Shown in pieces: positions 1-8,783 of a DNA stretch of 64,000 bases. This DNA is from Hahellaceae bacterium (GTDB lineage: Bacteria > Pseudomonadota > Gammaproteobacteria > Pseudomonadales > Oleiphilaceae): contig JACKOB010000003.1 in NCBI GenBank assembly GCA_024234575.1, positions 682,001 to 746,000 of the forward strand. Reading direction: 5' to 3'. Both the position numbers and the translations under genes were made by a program. The notes under the pieces were generated by a model. It worked only from the letters and a program-made list of their open reading frames with translations. It was not told the DNA's origin and searched no databases. Each line of letters begins with the position of its first letter. Position 1 is the stretch's first letter.

Positions 1-1377
1 GAAATAAACTGGGTGCCAGGTGAAATGGGCTTGCTGTCGAGTGCCGACATCAGTGCACTTTATCAGCAAAAGCTGGCAGATGAAAAAGGCAGCAGCATCC
101 GCGATGATGGCGATTGGGATGACGCCGTTGATGCTGCCGCAGACGTCTTTGAAGCAACTTACACTGCTCCCTTTTTAGCGCACGCTACGATGGAACCAAT
201 GAACTGCACAGCTTGGCTTACCAAGGGTGAATGTCATGTCTGGGCACCAACGCAAGGCCCCGATATTGCGCGTGCGTTGGCGGTAAAAGAAAGTGGTTTA
301 TCCCATGATGATGTGCATATTCACACTACCTATATTGGCGGCGGCTTTGGGCGTCGTCTGTCACAAGACTATGTTGCCGAGGCAGTTTCGGTGGCGAGAC
401 ATGTAGACAAGCCCGTTAAAGTGATTTGGTCGCGGGAAGAAGATATGACCAACGATCCCTACCGACCAGCGACTCAACACCAACTATCCGCCACGTTTGA
501 TGCAGCGGGTAAACTAACAGGTTGGAAACATAAACTCGCCGGGCCAAGAATTATCGATTATTTTGCCAGGGATGCCGTGGGTGCGATGGTGCCAACGTGG
601 GTACCCCAAATGATGGTTAATGGGTTGAGCAAGGTGGCTCCTGGCTATGCGCCGGATGAATCGCCCGTTGAAGGGGCGGCGGATCTTCCTTATGCCATTG
701 ATGCTGTTGACGTTCGCTATGTCCATGCCGATGCGGGGGTTCCGGTTTCCTACTGGCGCTCAGTCGGGCACTCGCAAAACGGGTTTGTTGTCGAAAGCTT
801 TATTGATGAGTTAGCCATAAAAAGCAAGCAAGACCCCGCAGCATTCAGGCGCTCATTGCTAAGCGCTCACCCTCGCCATCTTGGTGTTTTGGATGCCGTG
901 CTAGCTGCCAGCCAGTGGGGAGCGAATAAAACCACGTCAACTGGCGAGAAAATTTATCAAGGTGTTGCTTGTCATAAAAGCTTCAACACCTATGTCGCCC
1001 AGGTGATCGACATAACTGCAGATGGCAATCAGTTCAAAGTACATCGTGTTTACTGCGCAACAGACTGCGGTTTGGTCGTTAACCCGGATGTCGTTCAGGC
1101 GCAAATGGAAGGTGGCATTATTTTCGCTCTCACCGCCGCACTTTACGGTGAAATTACCTTAAAAGACGGCCGTGTTCAGCAAAGTAATTTCCACGATTAC
1201 AAAGCACTGCGCATGGATGAAGTGCCAGAGATAATCGTCGAAGTGCTTGCCAGTAACGAGTCACCCACTGGTGTGGGAGAGCCTTCTGTTCCACCTGTGG
1301 CACCGGCCTTAGCGAATGCTATCTATGCCGCTACCGGAAAACGGTTGCGAAGCCTGCCACTGCGTTTGGATGTCTGA
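1..1377 (+). CDS. Molybdenum hydroxylase large subunit, isoquinoline 1-oxidoreductase beta-subunit type (5' end outside window)
   Basis: The frame is open from base 1, so the N-terminal part lies upstream; about 458 residues are visible. The sequence reads as the molybdopterin-binding part of the xanthine dehydrogenase/aldehyde oxidoreductase family: the glycine-rich IGGGFGRR segment, the substrate-channel stretch SYWRSVGHSQNGF, and near the C-terminus GVGEPSVPP, whose Glu is the family's catalytic base. The best family match is the IorB/membrane-bound aldehyde dehydrogenase type, usually about 700-770 residues, so roughly 60% is present. The enzyme hydroxylates a carbon next to nitrogen or oxidises an aldehyde using a Mo-pterin cytosine dinucleotide cofactor; the substrate cannot be told from sequence. 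It overlaps xdhC by 8 bases and is followed by mocA, so cofactor maturation is co-transcribed. The small 2Fe-2S subunit is probably just upstream. Confidence 0.88.
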   Translation, partial: EINWVPGEMGLLSSADISALYQQKLADEKGSSIRDDGDWDDAVDAAADVFEATYTAPFLAHATMEPMNCTAWLTKGECHVWAPTQGPDIARALAVKESGLSHDDVHIHTTYIGGGFGRRLSQDYVAEAVSVARHVDKPVKVIWSREEDMTNDPYRPATQHQLSATFDAAGKLTGWKHKLAGPRIIDYFARDAVGAMVPTWVPQMMVNGLSKVAPGYAPDESPVEGAADLPYAIDAVDVRYVHADAGVPVSYWRSVGHSQNGFVVESFIDELAIKSKQDPAAFRRSLLSAHPRHLGVLDAVLAASQWGANKTTSTGEKIYQGVACHKSFNTYVAQVIDITADGNQFKVHRVYCATDCGLVVNPDVVQAQMEGGIIFALTAALYGEITLKDGRVQQSNFHDYKALRMDEVPEIIVEVLASNESPTGVGEPSVPPVAPALANAIYAATGKRLRSLPLRLDV

Positions 1378-2476
1378 GGTGTTAGCTGCAAATGCACAAA
1401 GGGTGCTCACGGCGGTGTCTGATTGGCTGGCTGAGCCGGCCAGTCCCGCCAGCAAAATCTGGCTGGTGACGGTTGTCGAAACATATGGCAGCTCGCCAAG
1501 GCCTGCGGGCAGTTTGATGGCGTTGAGAATTCCACCGCAAGATAGTGGGACACACCCCGAAATAGTCGGCTCTGTCTCCGGTGGCTGTCTTGAGCAAGAT
1601 CTGATTGAACGCCTGAGCTCAGGCGTGGTTAGTGTCTTACCGCAATGGCAAGTGTATGGCGAAACCAGTGAAGAGCAGAGCAGGTATCAGCTTCCCTGTG
1701 GCGGCTCATTAACCGTCGTGTTAGAGCCAGTCTATCGGGATGAAGCGGCAGTCGACCATTTTGCCTTACTCGTGAAAAGTTTAAGCCAGCGATTACAGAT
1801 TGCCAGAGAGGTCAATTTGCAAACTGGACTACGGTCAATTATTAACGCTGGCACTGCAGGGCGATACCTGTCCGCGAACGGCGCGGATGCTGTATCAATG
1901 GCAGGCTCAACTATGACCCACAGAATCTACCCGCGCTGGCGTCTTCTCGTGCTTGGGGCAAGTGAAGTCACACTTTACTTAAGCACTTTTGCCGCTGCCG
2001 CTGATTTTGAAGTTTCTATTTGTGAGCCAAGAGAAGATTACGCAGCGGGTTGGCGTGAGTCTGCGCCGCTTTACCGCCGCTTGCCGGATGAGTTGATCGG
2101 TGAGGCGTTTAATGATGCGTTTGTCGCGATCGTCGGTGTCTCCCATGATCCGCGGGTAGATGATATGGGGCTGATGGCTGCGTTGGATACAAAGGCTTTT
2201 TTTGTTGGTTGCATGGGGTCGAAAAAAACGTCCGAGGGCCGTCGTGCGCGGCTAAAAGATCTGGGTATATCGGATTATCAACTGGCTAAATTGCACGCTC
2301 CTGTTGGTATTGATATTGGCAGTAAAACGCCTGCTGAAATCGCCATTTCTATCGTGGCGCAGCTGGTTGCAGAAAGAAAACGATGCTTGGAGTCTTTGTC
2401 GACACCTGTGGTAAACAAGATGCTCAGCAATGAAGTTCTGCCGACGCCGTTTCGCAAAATTACATGCAACGCATAG
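1370..2476 (+). CDS. xdhC: XdhC/CoxI-family molybdenum cofactor maturation factor
   Basis: A 368-residue XdhC-family protein, which binds the molybdenum cofactor and promotes its sulfuration and insertion into xanthine-dehydrogenase-type enzymes. Visible hallmarks are the N-terminal VETYGSSPRPAGS and GSVSGGCLE motifs, a central Rossmann-like segment (LLVLGASEVT), the FFVGCMGSKKT motif and the C-terminal PVGIDIGSKTPAEIA stretch typical of the XdhC C-terminal domain. I chose the ATG at 1370, inside the last codons of the upstream gene, giving an 8-base overlap. The longer frame from 1316 would add residues that do not resemble the family. Overlap on both sides (13 bases with mocA) indicates one tightly coupled operon serving the oxidoreductase upstream. 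Confidence 0.9.
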   Translation: MSEVLAANAQRVLTAVSDWLAEPASPASKIWLVTVVETYGSSPRPAGSLMALRIPPQDSGTHPEIVGSVSGGCLEQDLIERLSSGVVSVLPQWQVYGETSEEQSRYQLPCGGSLTVVLEPVYRDEAAVDHFALLVKSLSQRLQIAREVNLQTGLRSIINAGTAGRYLSANGADAVSMAGSTMTHRIYPRWRLLVLGASEVTLYLSTFAAAADFEVSICEPREDYAAGWRESAPLYRRLPDELIGEAFNDAFVAIVGVSHDPRVDDMGLMAALDTKAFFVGCMGSKKTSEGRRARLKDLGISDYQLAKLHAPVGIDIGSKTPAEIAISIVAQLVAERKRCLESLSTPVVNKMLSNEVLPTPFRKITCNA

Positions 2477-3096
2477 CCTTAATCGTTCTCGCCGCAGGGC
2501 GCAGCCAGCGGTTTGGTGGTGATAAATTACTTGCCGTTACGGATGATGGGCGCACGTTGATCGAACGAACGCTGAGCAATTATATTCATCCAGATTTGCC
2601 TGCACTCAAACCGGTCTCTGTCGCCGTGCACGAAAGCCATGCGGTATTATCTGAGCAGGTTAGTACGATGCAAGACTGCGAATTGGTATCAATAACCGGT
2701 GAACATCGTGGGCTAGGGGTATCGATCGCGCAGTCTGTGGCCCGGATTACCCAGCAAGTTGAGGCGCTATCATTACCTCCAATCGACGGCTGGATGATTG
2801 CGCTGGCAGACATGCCTGCTATCCAGACTGATACCGTGATAGAAATGCTTAAAGCCTTTGATGGTCTTCATATATTGCAGCCGAAATTCAAAGCTGCCGA
2901 TGGTGACTTATTGTCAGGACACCCGGTTATTTTTCCTCATTGCTTCACCGAGCAGCTGCTGCAATTAAATGAAGACAAGGGCGGGCGGGATATTCTTCAG
3001 CGGCACCCTGAGAAGATAAAACCGTTTATCACCGTCGACGCGGGAGTTCTGTTTGATGTAGACACCCGGTCTGACTTGAGCCGCTTGGCTATTTAG
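2464..3096 (+). CDS. mocA: Molybdenum cofactor cytidylyltransferase / MobA-like NTP transferase
   Basis: A 210-residue nucleotidyltransferase with the N-terminal signature LAAGRSQRFGGDKLL (nucleotide-binding loop and Lys) and the metal-binding ALADMPAI motif. These are typical of MocA/MobA-like enzymes, which transfer CMP or GMP to molybdopterin. Its position directly behind a molybdenum hydroxylase and xdhC favours the cytidylyltransferase (MocA) role, since enzymes of this family use the CMP form; that choice is inferred from context. It starts at an ATG 13 bases before the xdhC stop. Its TAG stop directly abuts the stop codon of the convergent HugZ-like gene, with no intergenic base between them. 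Confidence 0.85.
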   Translation: MQRIALIVLAAGRSQRFGGDKLLAVTDDGRTLIERTLSNYIHPDLPALKPVSVAVHESHAVLSEQVSTMQDCELVSITGEHRGLGVSIAQSVARITQQVEALSLPPIDGWMIALADMPAIQTDTVIEMLKAFDGLHILQPKFKAADGDLLSGHPVIFPHCFTEQLLQLNEDKGGRDILQRHPEKIKPFITVDAGVLFDVDTRSDLSRLAI

Positions 3097-3594
3097 CTAG
3101 ATCGCCGTAATTTCTGCCCAGTCTGTCGCATTCAGTGTGTATGCCGCCCCAAACCCTTTAACGAAATTGCCGCCATTAACTTCCAGTTCAAACAACGTAA
3201 AGTCTGGTAGTGTTCTTAAAATCTGCATTGTCCCACCAAGCTGTAATGTCATCGCGTTGATCACCTCCAGCCACTGTTCCGTATCTCTTAACAGTGCACG
3301 GCTAACTGCATTCAGGGACAGTCTCTGACGAGCGAAAGGGTTTTTGTGTGTATCCGGTTCTGCCAGCAGCATTAAGCCAACGTTGGGTGCGGCTAGCATG
3401 TGACGGGTGTGTTCCGACAATCCGCTGAGAAATACGTAGATGTGGCTGTTGAACAAAATAAAGGGAGCATAGCTGGCAAGAGGCGTGTTATCAGAAGACG
3501 TCGTTGCTAAAGACAACCCCTGTAAGCTTGTTAGCAATTTGGAAATTTCAGCGGTTGGTAACGATGCCTCTGGTTTCTTGGCTTTTTCTGTCAT
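3097..3594 (-). CDS. HugZ/HutZ-like heme-utilisation or pyridoxamine-phosphate-oxidase-fold protein
   Basis: A 165-residue soluble protein of the split-barrel flavin/heme-binding fold (PNPOx-like). Features recalling HugZ/HutZ are the N-terminal LATTSSDNTPLASYAPF strand, HIYVFLSGLSEHTRHM, the characteristic NPFARQRLSL stretch, and the C-terminal LPDFTLFELEVNGGNFVKGFGAAY, where the conserved GFGxAY sits. HugZ-type proteins bind and degrade heme to release iron. The same fold also covers flavin-dependent reductases, so heme is probable rather than proven. No heme uptake gene lies next to it. The gene is monocistronic and convergent with mocA. Confidence 0.75.
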   Translation of the reverse strand: MTEKAKKPEASLPTAEISKLLTSLQGLSLATTSSDNTPLASYAPFILFNSHIYVFLSGLSEHTRHMLAAPNVGLMLLAEPDTHKNPFARQRLSLNAVSRALLRDTEQWLEVINAMTLQLGGTMQILRTLPDFTLFELEVNGGNFVKGFGAAYTLNATDWAEITAI

Positions 3595-3773
3595 AGGTGT
3601 ACTGTTGCTTTTCGCTAGGTATGTTGTTGGTTTTTACTATTGAGAGATCGCCAGTAAAACTCAAAAATCATAGACATGCAAATGTGTGAATTGTCATTCG
3701 CAATTTGATGTTTGGCCTTTGTTTAATTCAGGCTAATACTTATCGAATAATCATAACAATGGAAAAAACCACC

Positions 3774-4913
3774 ATGATACCTAGAACTCTTTTCGATGCA
3801 GACTTAGATAGCTTCCGTGATTCGGTCAGAAAATTTTTCGAGAACGAAGCCGTTCCTTACCATGCGCAGTGGGAAAAGGATGGGCAAATCGACAGGGCGC
3901 TTTGGAGTAAAGCCGGCGAGCTAGGTTTTTTATGTCCAACAATGCCAGAGCAGTATGGCGGCGTGGGTGCAGACTTTCGTTATAGTGCGGTTGTTATGGA
4001 AGAGGCTAGTGCGCTTGGTCTGTCGGGGATAGGCTTTCCGCTGCATTCAGATATTGTTGCACCGTATATTCTTCATTATGGATCGGATGCACAGAAGCAG
4101 CATTATTTGCCCAAGCTTATTTCGGGCGAAATGGTTGGTGCCATCGCGATGACAGAGCCTGGTGCGGGGTCTGATCTGCAAGGGGTGAAGACCACAGCGA
4201 TTAAAAATGGCGATCATTATGTGCTCAATGGTTCCAAGACATTTATCACCAATGGGCAAATGTGTGATGTTGTCATTGTGGTAGCTAAAACCGATCCAAA
4301 GGAAGGGGCCAAAGGTACCAGCTTGTTTATCGTTGAAGCGGGCTGGGAAGGCTTTTCAAAGGGGAAAAATTTAGAAAAAGTAGGTATGAAAGCGCAAGAT
4401 ACCTCTGAGTTGTTCTTCCAGGATGTGAAGGTGCCGGAAGACTGCATCCTTGGTGGGCGCGAAGGGCAGGGTTTCTTTCAGCTCATGCAAGAGTTGCCAC
4501 AAGAGCGATTGCTTGTGGGGCTTACAGCAATGGCTGCCTGCGAGGCAGCTTTCGAGTGGACGCTAACCTATGTGAAAGAGCGAAAAGCTTTCGGCAAGCC
4601 CATTGCAGCGTTCCAGAATACCCGCTTCAAAATGGCTGAGATGAAGGCTGATATTACCGCAGGGCGGATATTCGTAGATCGTTGCCTCGAACTTCATCTG
4701 GCGAAAAAACTTGATATCCCAACCGCAGCCATGCTGAAGCAGTGGACTACGGACCTGCAATGTAAAGTAATGGATGAGTGCGTGCAGTTACATGGCGGTT
4801 ATGGCTATATGTGGGAGTATCCAATTGCACGGGCCTGGGCTGACTCGAGAGTACAGAGAATTTATGCCGGTACCAATGAGATAATGAAAGAAATTGTTGC
4901 CAGATCACTATAA
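3774..4913 (+). CDS. Acyl-CoA dehydrogenase, long-chain (LCAD) type
   Basis: An FAD-dependent enzyme of about 379 residues for the first step of fatty-acid or branched acyl-CoA beta-oxidation. It shows the FAD-binding segment AMTEPGAGSDLQG, the linker LNGSKTFITNG, the helix-G region LPQERLLVG, LHGGYGYMWEYPIARAWADSRVQ and the C-terminal IYAGTNEIM. The Tyr-x-Gly-Thr position lacks the Glu used by medium-chain enzymes. As in LCAD and isovaleryl-CoA dehydrogenase, the base is inferred to be the Glu of helix G. The start is set at ATG 3774 (MIPRTLF, with GGAA upstream), which fits homologues; ATG 3759 would add five residues. It stands alone and ends at a good terminator. Chain-length specificity cannot be read from sequence. 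Confidence 0.9.
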   Translation: MIPRTLFDADLDSFRDSVRKFFENEAVPYHAQWEKDGQIDRALWSKAGELGFLCPTMPEQYGGVGADFRYSAVVMEEASALGLSGIGFPLHSDIVAPYILHYGSDAQKQHYLPKLISGEMVGAIAMTEPGAGSDLQGVKTTAIKNGDHYVLNGSKTFITNGQMCDVVIVVAKTDPKEGAKGTSLFIVEAGWEGFSKGKNLEKVGMKAQDTSELFFQDVKVPEDCILGGREGQGFFQLMQELPQERLLVGLTAMAACEAAFEWTLTYVKERKAFGKPIAAFQNTRFKMAEMKADITAGRIFVDRCLELHLAKKLDIPTAAMLKQWTTDLQCKVMDECVQLHGGYGYMWEYPIARAWADSRVQRIYAGTNEIMKEIVARSL

Positions 4914-4937
4914 CGTATAGCCACGAATAATCATTTC

Positions 4938-4972
4938 AAAGCCCTTGTTGTTCATGCATCAAGGGCTTTTTA
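4938..4972 (+). terminator. Rho-independent terminator after the acyl-CoA dehydrogenase gene
   Basis: A perfect 10-bp stem (AAAGCCCTTG paired with CAAGGGCTTT) encloses a 12-base loop and runs into T residues, 25 bases after the stop codon at 4913. Confidence 0.85.
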
Positions 4973-5078
4973 GTTTAATCTAGACAGTCTGCGTTAAAAT
5001 TTTGCTATCTGTATCAAGGTATTGATAAGACAACTTAGGTAGAGTTGCCGACTAATTGACTAGTTTTTGGATGAACTA

Positions 5079-7025
5079 ATGCGTAATAACTTATTTTTGC
5101 TCGGAGTGTTCGCCCTGGCAACGGCGTTAATGGGGTGTGAAGGAAATGGCTCTGACATACTGCCCGCTGATGGCCGCGAGGTTCAAGCGCCAGCGAATGC
5201 CACCCCAGATGCCTATAATGGTCGCGCAGTCGATGGTTATCTAAGAGATGCTTTCGTCTGGTTAGATATTAACGATGACAATGTTTGGGATGAGGCCACT
5301 GAGCCCTCTGCCTATACCGTTGCAGGTGGCTATTTTACACTGGATCTCTCGGCAATTAATGATGCAAGACGTGCTGCGAATCAAAAAGCGTTGGAGCCCC
5401 GCGACTACCCGCTTGTATTGTTAGCGCTGCCCGGAAAAACAGTTGATGAAGGTGCCGAAAGTGGAAATGGCATTGTAGATAGAGCTTATTTTATGTTTGC
5501 GCCGCCTGGAAGCGATTTGATATCACCTTTGACAACGCTTGTTAGAATCCAGGCCGGTGTTAACTTTGTTTACTCAAAATCACCTAGTGGTTTGTCAACC
5601 GTGGCTGATGGCGTCGATGCCGCACATAATAGAACGCGCGACAAATTGAACCGCCCGATTAATTTTTTACAGGACTATATCAACGCTGACGTCGAGCGAT
5701 TGGCAACTTATGCCGGAGGTGTTGTTAGGTTGATTCAAAATCATACGACTGATGCTATGAATGCACAGTTTTTACAGGGCTCATTAAATGTTTATGATTC
5801 GGATTCTCTTTCCGCAATAGGTAAAGCAGTTTTTTTATTAACAGCAGGCTTGTGGGATCGCTTAGATGAATTGGCTGGAGAAAATGGTAAATATAGTCAT
5901 TCACTTCTTGATTTGGTGGAGTTTGAAACAATCTCTTTGGACTTAAATGACCCGTACGTTTTGTTCTCAGAGAGCACCCAGAAAAATTCTGAGTTGAAGG
6001 CCTCCGAAAGCCTAAAGGTCGGTGCCGGCAAGCTATCGTCGGAAGTAATTTATAAATACTTTTCTGATGGTTTGGTGAAAGAGATAACTGTGGATGGTTA
6101 TAGAGAACAGCGTCCATTTTATATACAAGGTGTTCCGCCAAACCCAGCCTTGGCAGTTGAAACAGAGCAGATGTGGTTTAATAATGGGGTGATCGAACAG
6201 CGTGGTAAATACACTTGGCAAGATGGTCTACTCACCAGGTTTGAGATGGATAGTATTAATGCCTTGGATCATGATGCTACGCTTTCGAAGCCTGTTGCTT
6301 TAGATATCACCAATAATAGTAACCCCTATACATTGGATGGTGTTCCAGAATTTTCGACGGAGTTTATGCGAGACACGACGGGTAAAATATCTCAAATCCA
6401 TATTTCAAATAACTCTGGCAACTATGTCTTATCATATAGCTACAATGAAACCGGTAAGATCAAAAAAATTGAAGAGATGAAAATTGATGGTGGCATCGAA
6501 ACTTTAACCAGAATTTGGACTTTTTCTTATAACCTGCCAAAAGTTGTGAAAACCAATACGAACGGAGTCTTGGGTGAAACTACCATAACCGTTGCCACCA
6601 AGATCGAAGAGCAATCATTGAGCAGTGGTGTGCCAGAAGTTACTCGTTTGTATGAGTATGTCAATAAAACTATTGACGTTAGAGGCGTAGATACAATTGT
6701 AACGGACTATATTTTTATTGATGATAGAACGCGTTTTGTAAATGATCGTTATCTAAGGTGGGTCTACGATTATACAACTGCATATGATATTGCCCGCGCT
6801 GCAGGCTTTTCACTGAAAGGATTGGACGAGTCCGATCCCGAAGATATCAAATATATTCGAACTTTAATCGATGATAAGAAATTATTAGAGTTGGAAGGGT
6901 CATTGCAGACGGAAGTTTTGACGACAGCGACAGATCAAGGCGTTGGTTTTAGTGGGAGTTTATTTGTTCAGTCATATATTAGGAATAGCTACACCTATAA
7001 GCGCTTATCGGATGTTGTGTTTTAA
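5079..7025 (+). CDS. Large lipoprotein of unknown function
   Basis: A 648-residue secreted protein with a lipoprotein signal peptide: a charged MRNN start, a hydrophobic stretch and the lipobox ALMGC with Cys20, followed by a Gly/Ser/Asp-rich linker. Residues about 52-78 (VDGYLRDAFVWLDINDDNVWDEATEP) contain an Asp/Asn-rich, EF-hand- or dockerin-like loop, seen in many surface lipoproteins of marine gammaproteobacteria. The second half is beta-rich with repeated Tyr/Gly/Asn strands (FSYNLPK, LSYSYNETGK) resembling YD/RHS-like repeats, but I do not assign it to that family. The start is ATG 5079, preceded by GGA at a good distance; the frame also opens at TTG 5067. It is convergent with the next gene. 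No function is proposed. Confidence 0.7.
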   Translation: MRNNLFLLGVFALATALMGCEGNGSDILPADGREVQAPANATPDAYNGRAVDGYLRDAFVWLDINDDNVWDEATEPSAYTVAGGYFTLDLSAINDARRAANQKALEPRDYPLVLLALPGKTVDEGAESGNGIVDRAYFMFAPPGSDLISPLTTLVRIQAGVNFVYSKSPSGLSTVADGVDAAHNRTRDKLNRPINFLQDYINADVERLATYAGGVVRLIQNHTTDAMNAQFLQGSLNVYDSDSLSAIGKAVFLLTAGLWDRLDELAGENGKYSHSLLDLVEFETISLDLNDPYVLFSESTQKNSELKASESLKVGAGKLSSEVIYKYFSDGLVKEITVDGYREQRPFYIQGVPPNPALAVETEQMWFNNGVIEQRGKYTWQDGLLTRFEMDSINALDHDATLSKPVALDITNNSNPYTLDGVPEFSTEFMRDTTGKISQIHISNNSGNYVLSYSYNETGKIKKIEEMKIDGGIETLTRIWTFSYNLPKVVKTNTNGVLGETTITVATKIEEQSLSSGVPEVTRLYEYVNKTIDVRGVDTIVTDYIFIDDRTRFVNDRYLRWVYDYTTAYDIARAAGFSLKGLDESDPEDIKYIRTLIDDKKLLELEGSLQTEVLTTATDQGVGFSGSLFVQSYIRNSYTYKRLSDVVF

Positions 7026-7069
7026 AGCACAACTTGACTATAAATTACCTCTATAAGCAAAAATGGTGG

Positions 7070-7867
7070 CTAGTTTTCTTGTTCTTTCATGTATCGGCTT
7101 AAGTGCTCGCTGCCAGACAATTGCGGGAGTTTTTGGTCAATCAGCGCTTTAAGCCTTTTGCCTGTTTCACCCTTGTTAAATAGCATGTAAACAGGAGTGG
7201 GGGGCATGTCTTCGATTTTCTTGTAACCGATACTGTCTTCCAGATAATTCTTTCCGACAAGATGAAAGCCAGCCAGAATTTCTACATTCTCGACGAATAT
7301 TGAGGCATGTCCTCGCTTCAGGAGCTGCACGAGTGCCTCGTAGTTGTAGACGCCCTTATTTTTTACATCGGTTTCGCTCAGCCCATAATAATCATAGTTA
7401 TAGCCATGAATACCGCCAACACGATATTTTTTCAGGTCTGCTTTAACTTGAATCTGTGGGCCGTCAGGGTAGGCTGATTTTAGAAAAAATACGCTAGGAG
7501 TGATGTAAGAATGGGCATCTGAGAAAAGAAAAATCTTCGCTCTCTCTTCATTATATGTAGCATTCAAAAGCATTTGGTAGCTACCGGCTTCAACGGCGGC
7601 GAGACATCTTTTCCATGGAAGTAAGTCGATGCTATATGAAATGCCCGCTTCGGTGAAAACTTTGTCCACCAGCTCAACGGTAAAGCCTCGTACGTCTTGT
7701 GTGGGCTCTCCTTGGTGGCGAGCAAAATAGGTGAAAGGAGGCCACTCTCCCAAATCATCGCAGATTTTTACTGTTTCTGCTGCTGTCGCTGCAAATGACA
7801 TTCCCAGAGCGAAAACTGAGTATGTGATAGTCACTATTTTCAGTGAGTTTTTCTTGTGCGTGAGCAT
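7070..7867 (-). CDS. Periplasmic solute-binding protein, family 3 type
   Basis: A 265-residue protein with a signal peptide (MLTHKKNSLK, then a hydrophobic run ending SFAATAA) and the SBP_bac_3 fold: VKICDDLGEWPPFTY at the start of lobe 1, GFTVELVDKVFTEAGISY, LPWKRCLAAVEAGSYQMLL and LFSDAHSYITPSVFF. In gammaproteobacteria many such orphan proteins are not transport partners but periplasmic sensors or unassigned binding proteins; no permease or ATPase gene is adjacent. I prefer ATG 7867 to the in-frame GTG at 7891 because it gives a normal signal peptide. It is convergent with the lipoprotein gene, with 44 bases between their stops. The ligand is unknown. A second protein of this general class is encoded at 49947-50687. 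Confidence 0.8.
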   Translation of the reverse strand: MLTHKKNSLKIVTITYSVFALGMSFAATAAETVKICDDLGEWPPFTYFARHQGEPTQDVRGFTVELVDKVFTEAGISYSIDLLPWKRCLAAVEAGSYQMLLNATYNEERAKIFLFSDAHSYITPSVFFLKSAYPDGPQIQVKADLKKYRVGGIHGYNYDYYGLSETDVKNKGVYNYEALVQLLKRGHASIFVENVEILAGFHLVGKNYLEDSIGYKKIEDMPPTPVYMLFNKGETGKRLKALIDQKLPQLSGSEHLSRYMKEQEN

Positions 7868-8001
7868 AGGGAGCAGCCTGGCTGTGGTCACGAATAAGGG
7901 ATTAGCTATGCGCAGTTAGGTAAAGAAGTACGAATAACTACAAATTAAAGTGTAGATTCATAATAGAATTGCGCCATCTGGTTTTAGATGTAAACCATAG
8001 A

Positions 8002-8042
8002 AAAAATCATAAGCAGGGTCGTTCCCTCTGTTTATGATTTTT
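8002..8042 (-). terminator. Bidirectional-looking terminator behind the Lar-like gene
   Basis: An imperfect inverted repeat (AAAAATCATAA with TTATGATTTTT, continued by AGGG/CCCT with a small bulge) ends in a T-run when read on the minus strand, about 27 bases after the stop of the gene at 8069-8266. Confidence 0.65.
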
Positions 8043-8068
8043 GTTGTCGAGTTAATGCAATATGGATG

Positions 8069-8266
8069 TTAGCCCGCCTTGGGGTAGGTTCTGGCATCAA
8101 TCTCTTGCAACACCATCGCGTTCCAGGCACGAATAGCGTTTTGTTTACTGGGGTGGCATGTTGAGTGCCTTTTACAATGGAAACAAAACATATCCCATTG
8201 CTGAAAAGTGCCAGGGTTTGATTCAACTGTTGGTTTGTGACCACAACTACAATCCAGGATATTCAT
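8069..8266 (-). CDS. Small Lar-like zinc-ribbon protein
   Basis: A 65-residue protein with a CxC pair (Cys6, Cys8), a CxxC pair (Cys28, Cys31) and a following NAIRAWNAMV helix. This layout, two cysteine pairs about 20 residues apart and then a helix with A-x-x-x-W-N, matches the Lar (restriction alleviation) family of small phage-type zinc proteins, though the first pair is CxC rather than CxxC. An excellent Shine-Dalgarno (AGGAGGT at 8272-8278, 5 bases before ATG) and its own terminator argue that it is a real single-gene unit. No phage gene is adjacent. In Lar proteins the role is modulation of type I restriction; here the function is unknown and the family call is by pattern only. Confidence 0.65.
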   Translation of the reverse strand: MNILDCSCGHKPTVESNPGTFQQWDMFCFHCKRHSTCHPSKQNAIRAWNAMVLQEIDARTYPKAG

Positions 8267-8278
8267 CTACTACCTCCT
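8267..8278 (-). promoter_or_regulatory. Strong ribosome-binding site for the Lar-like gene
   Basis: On the minus strand AGGAGGT is followed by a 5-base spacer and ATG. It is near-consensus and settles the start of this very small gene. Confidence 0.75.
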
Positions 8279-8623
8279 GATACTACTGTATTGGTACTAT
8301 TTTTCTGTGATATTGCGGGTTCGCGCCTGTTGTGTCAGGCTCAAGCGGCGCTGATTGAACCAGATAACTGCAAGCTGGTAATTGAGGTGAATCAGTTTTA
8401 TCACGACGCTAACCTTAGCAATAACTTCTAGAGCGAACATACTAGAAATTTCGTTAGATATTTTGCAGGGGAAACAGGTTTAGAAAAAAATAATTAAAAA
8501 TTGTTACAAAATAGCGACAACTATTGCTTTACCCTGGTGTTCGTTTCGGATTAGAGTAGGGATGTCTGTTTTGTGATGCTGTTCCCAAATGTTAAGGTCG
8601 CAGTGCTTTGTGAGGTGTCTGAA
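8267..8623. other. Intergenic region between the Lar-like gene and a possible small membrane protein
   Basis: This 357-base stretch must hold the leftward promoter of the Lar-like gene. A short rightward reading frame at 8237-8431 has no ribosome-binding site, overlaps the start of the opposite gene and resembles nothing. From about 8460 to 8530 the sequence is strongly A/T-rich. No clear promoter or repeat could be fixed. Confidence 0.4.
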
Positions 8624-8767
8624 ATGTTGATGTTATCATTAGTGTTGGTTTGTTTTTTCTGTGCAGCGCTTATCGGGTTAAACCTGCGAGCTATCCAGCA
8701 GGAGACCTTAAGTCAGAGATTGGTTCCAGTTCCTGTTCAAGCGAAACGTGGCAGGGTAGTGCGTTAG
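8624..8767 (+). CDS. Possible small single-pass membrane protein
   Basis: A 47-residue frame starting MLMLSLVLVCFFCAALIGL and ending in a basic tail (QAKRGRVVR). That gives one N-terminal transmembrane helix followed by an amphipathic, positively charged C-terminus. AGGTG about 7 bases upstream of ATG 8624 could serve as a ribosome-binding site; the frame extends upstream to a GTG at 8573 with less convincing sequence. It stops 16 bases short of the convergent SRAP gene. I do not recognise the family. Composition and ribosome-binding site favour a real gene, but its shortness keeps confidence low. Confidence 0.4.
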   Translation: MLMLSLVLVCFFCAALIGLNLRAIQQETLSQRLVPVPVQAKRGRVVR

Positions 8768-8783
8768 CACGCGACTACTCTCC

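Noticed and set aside
8237..8431. 64-codon rightward reading frame
   Set aside because: It overlaps the start and ribosome-binding site of the well-supported Lar-like gene, has no ribosome-binding site of its own and resembles nothing.
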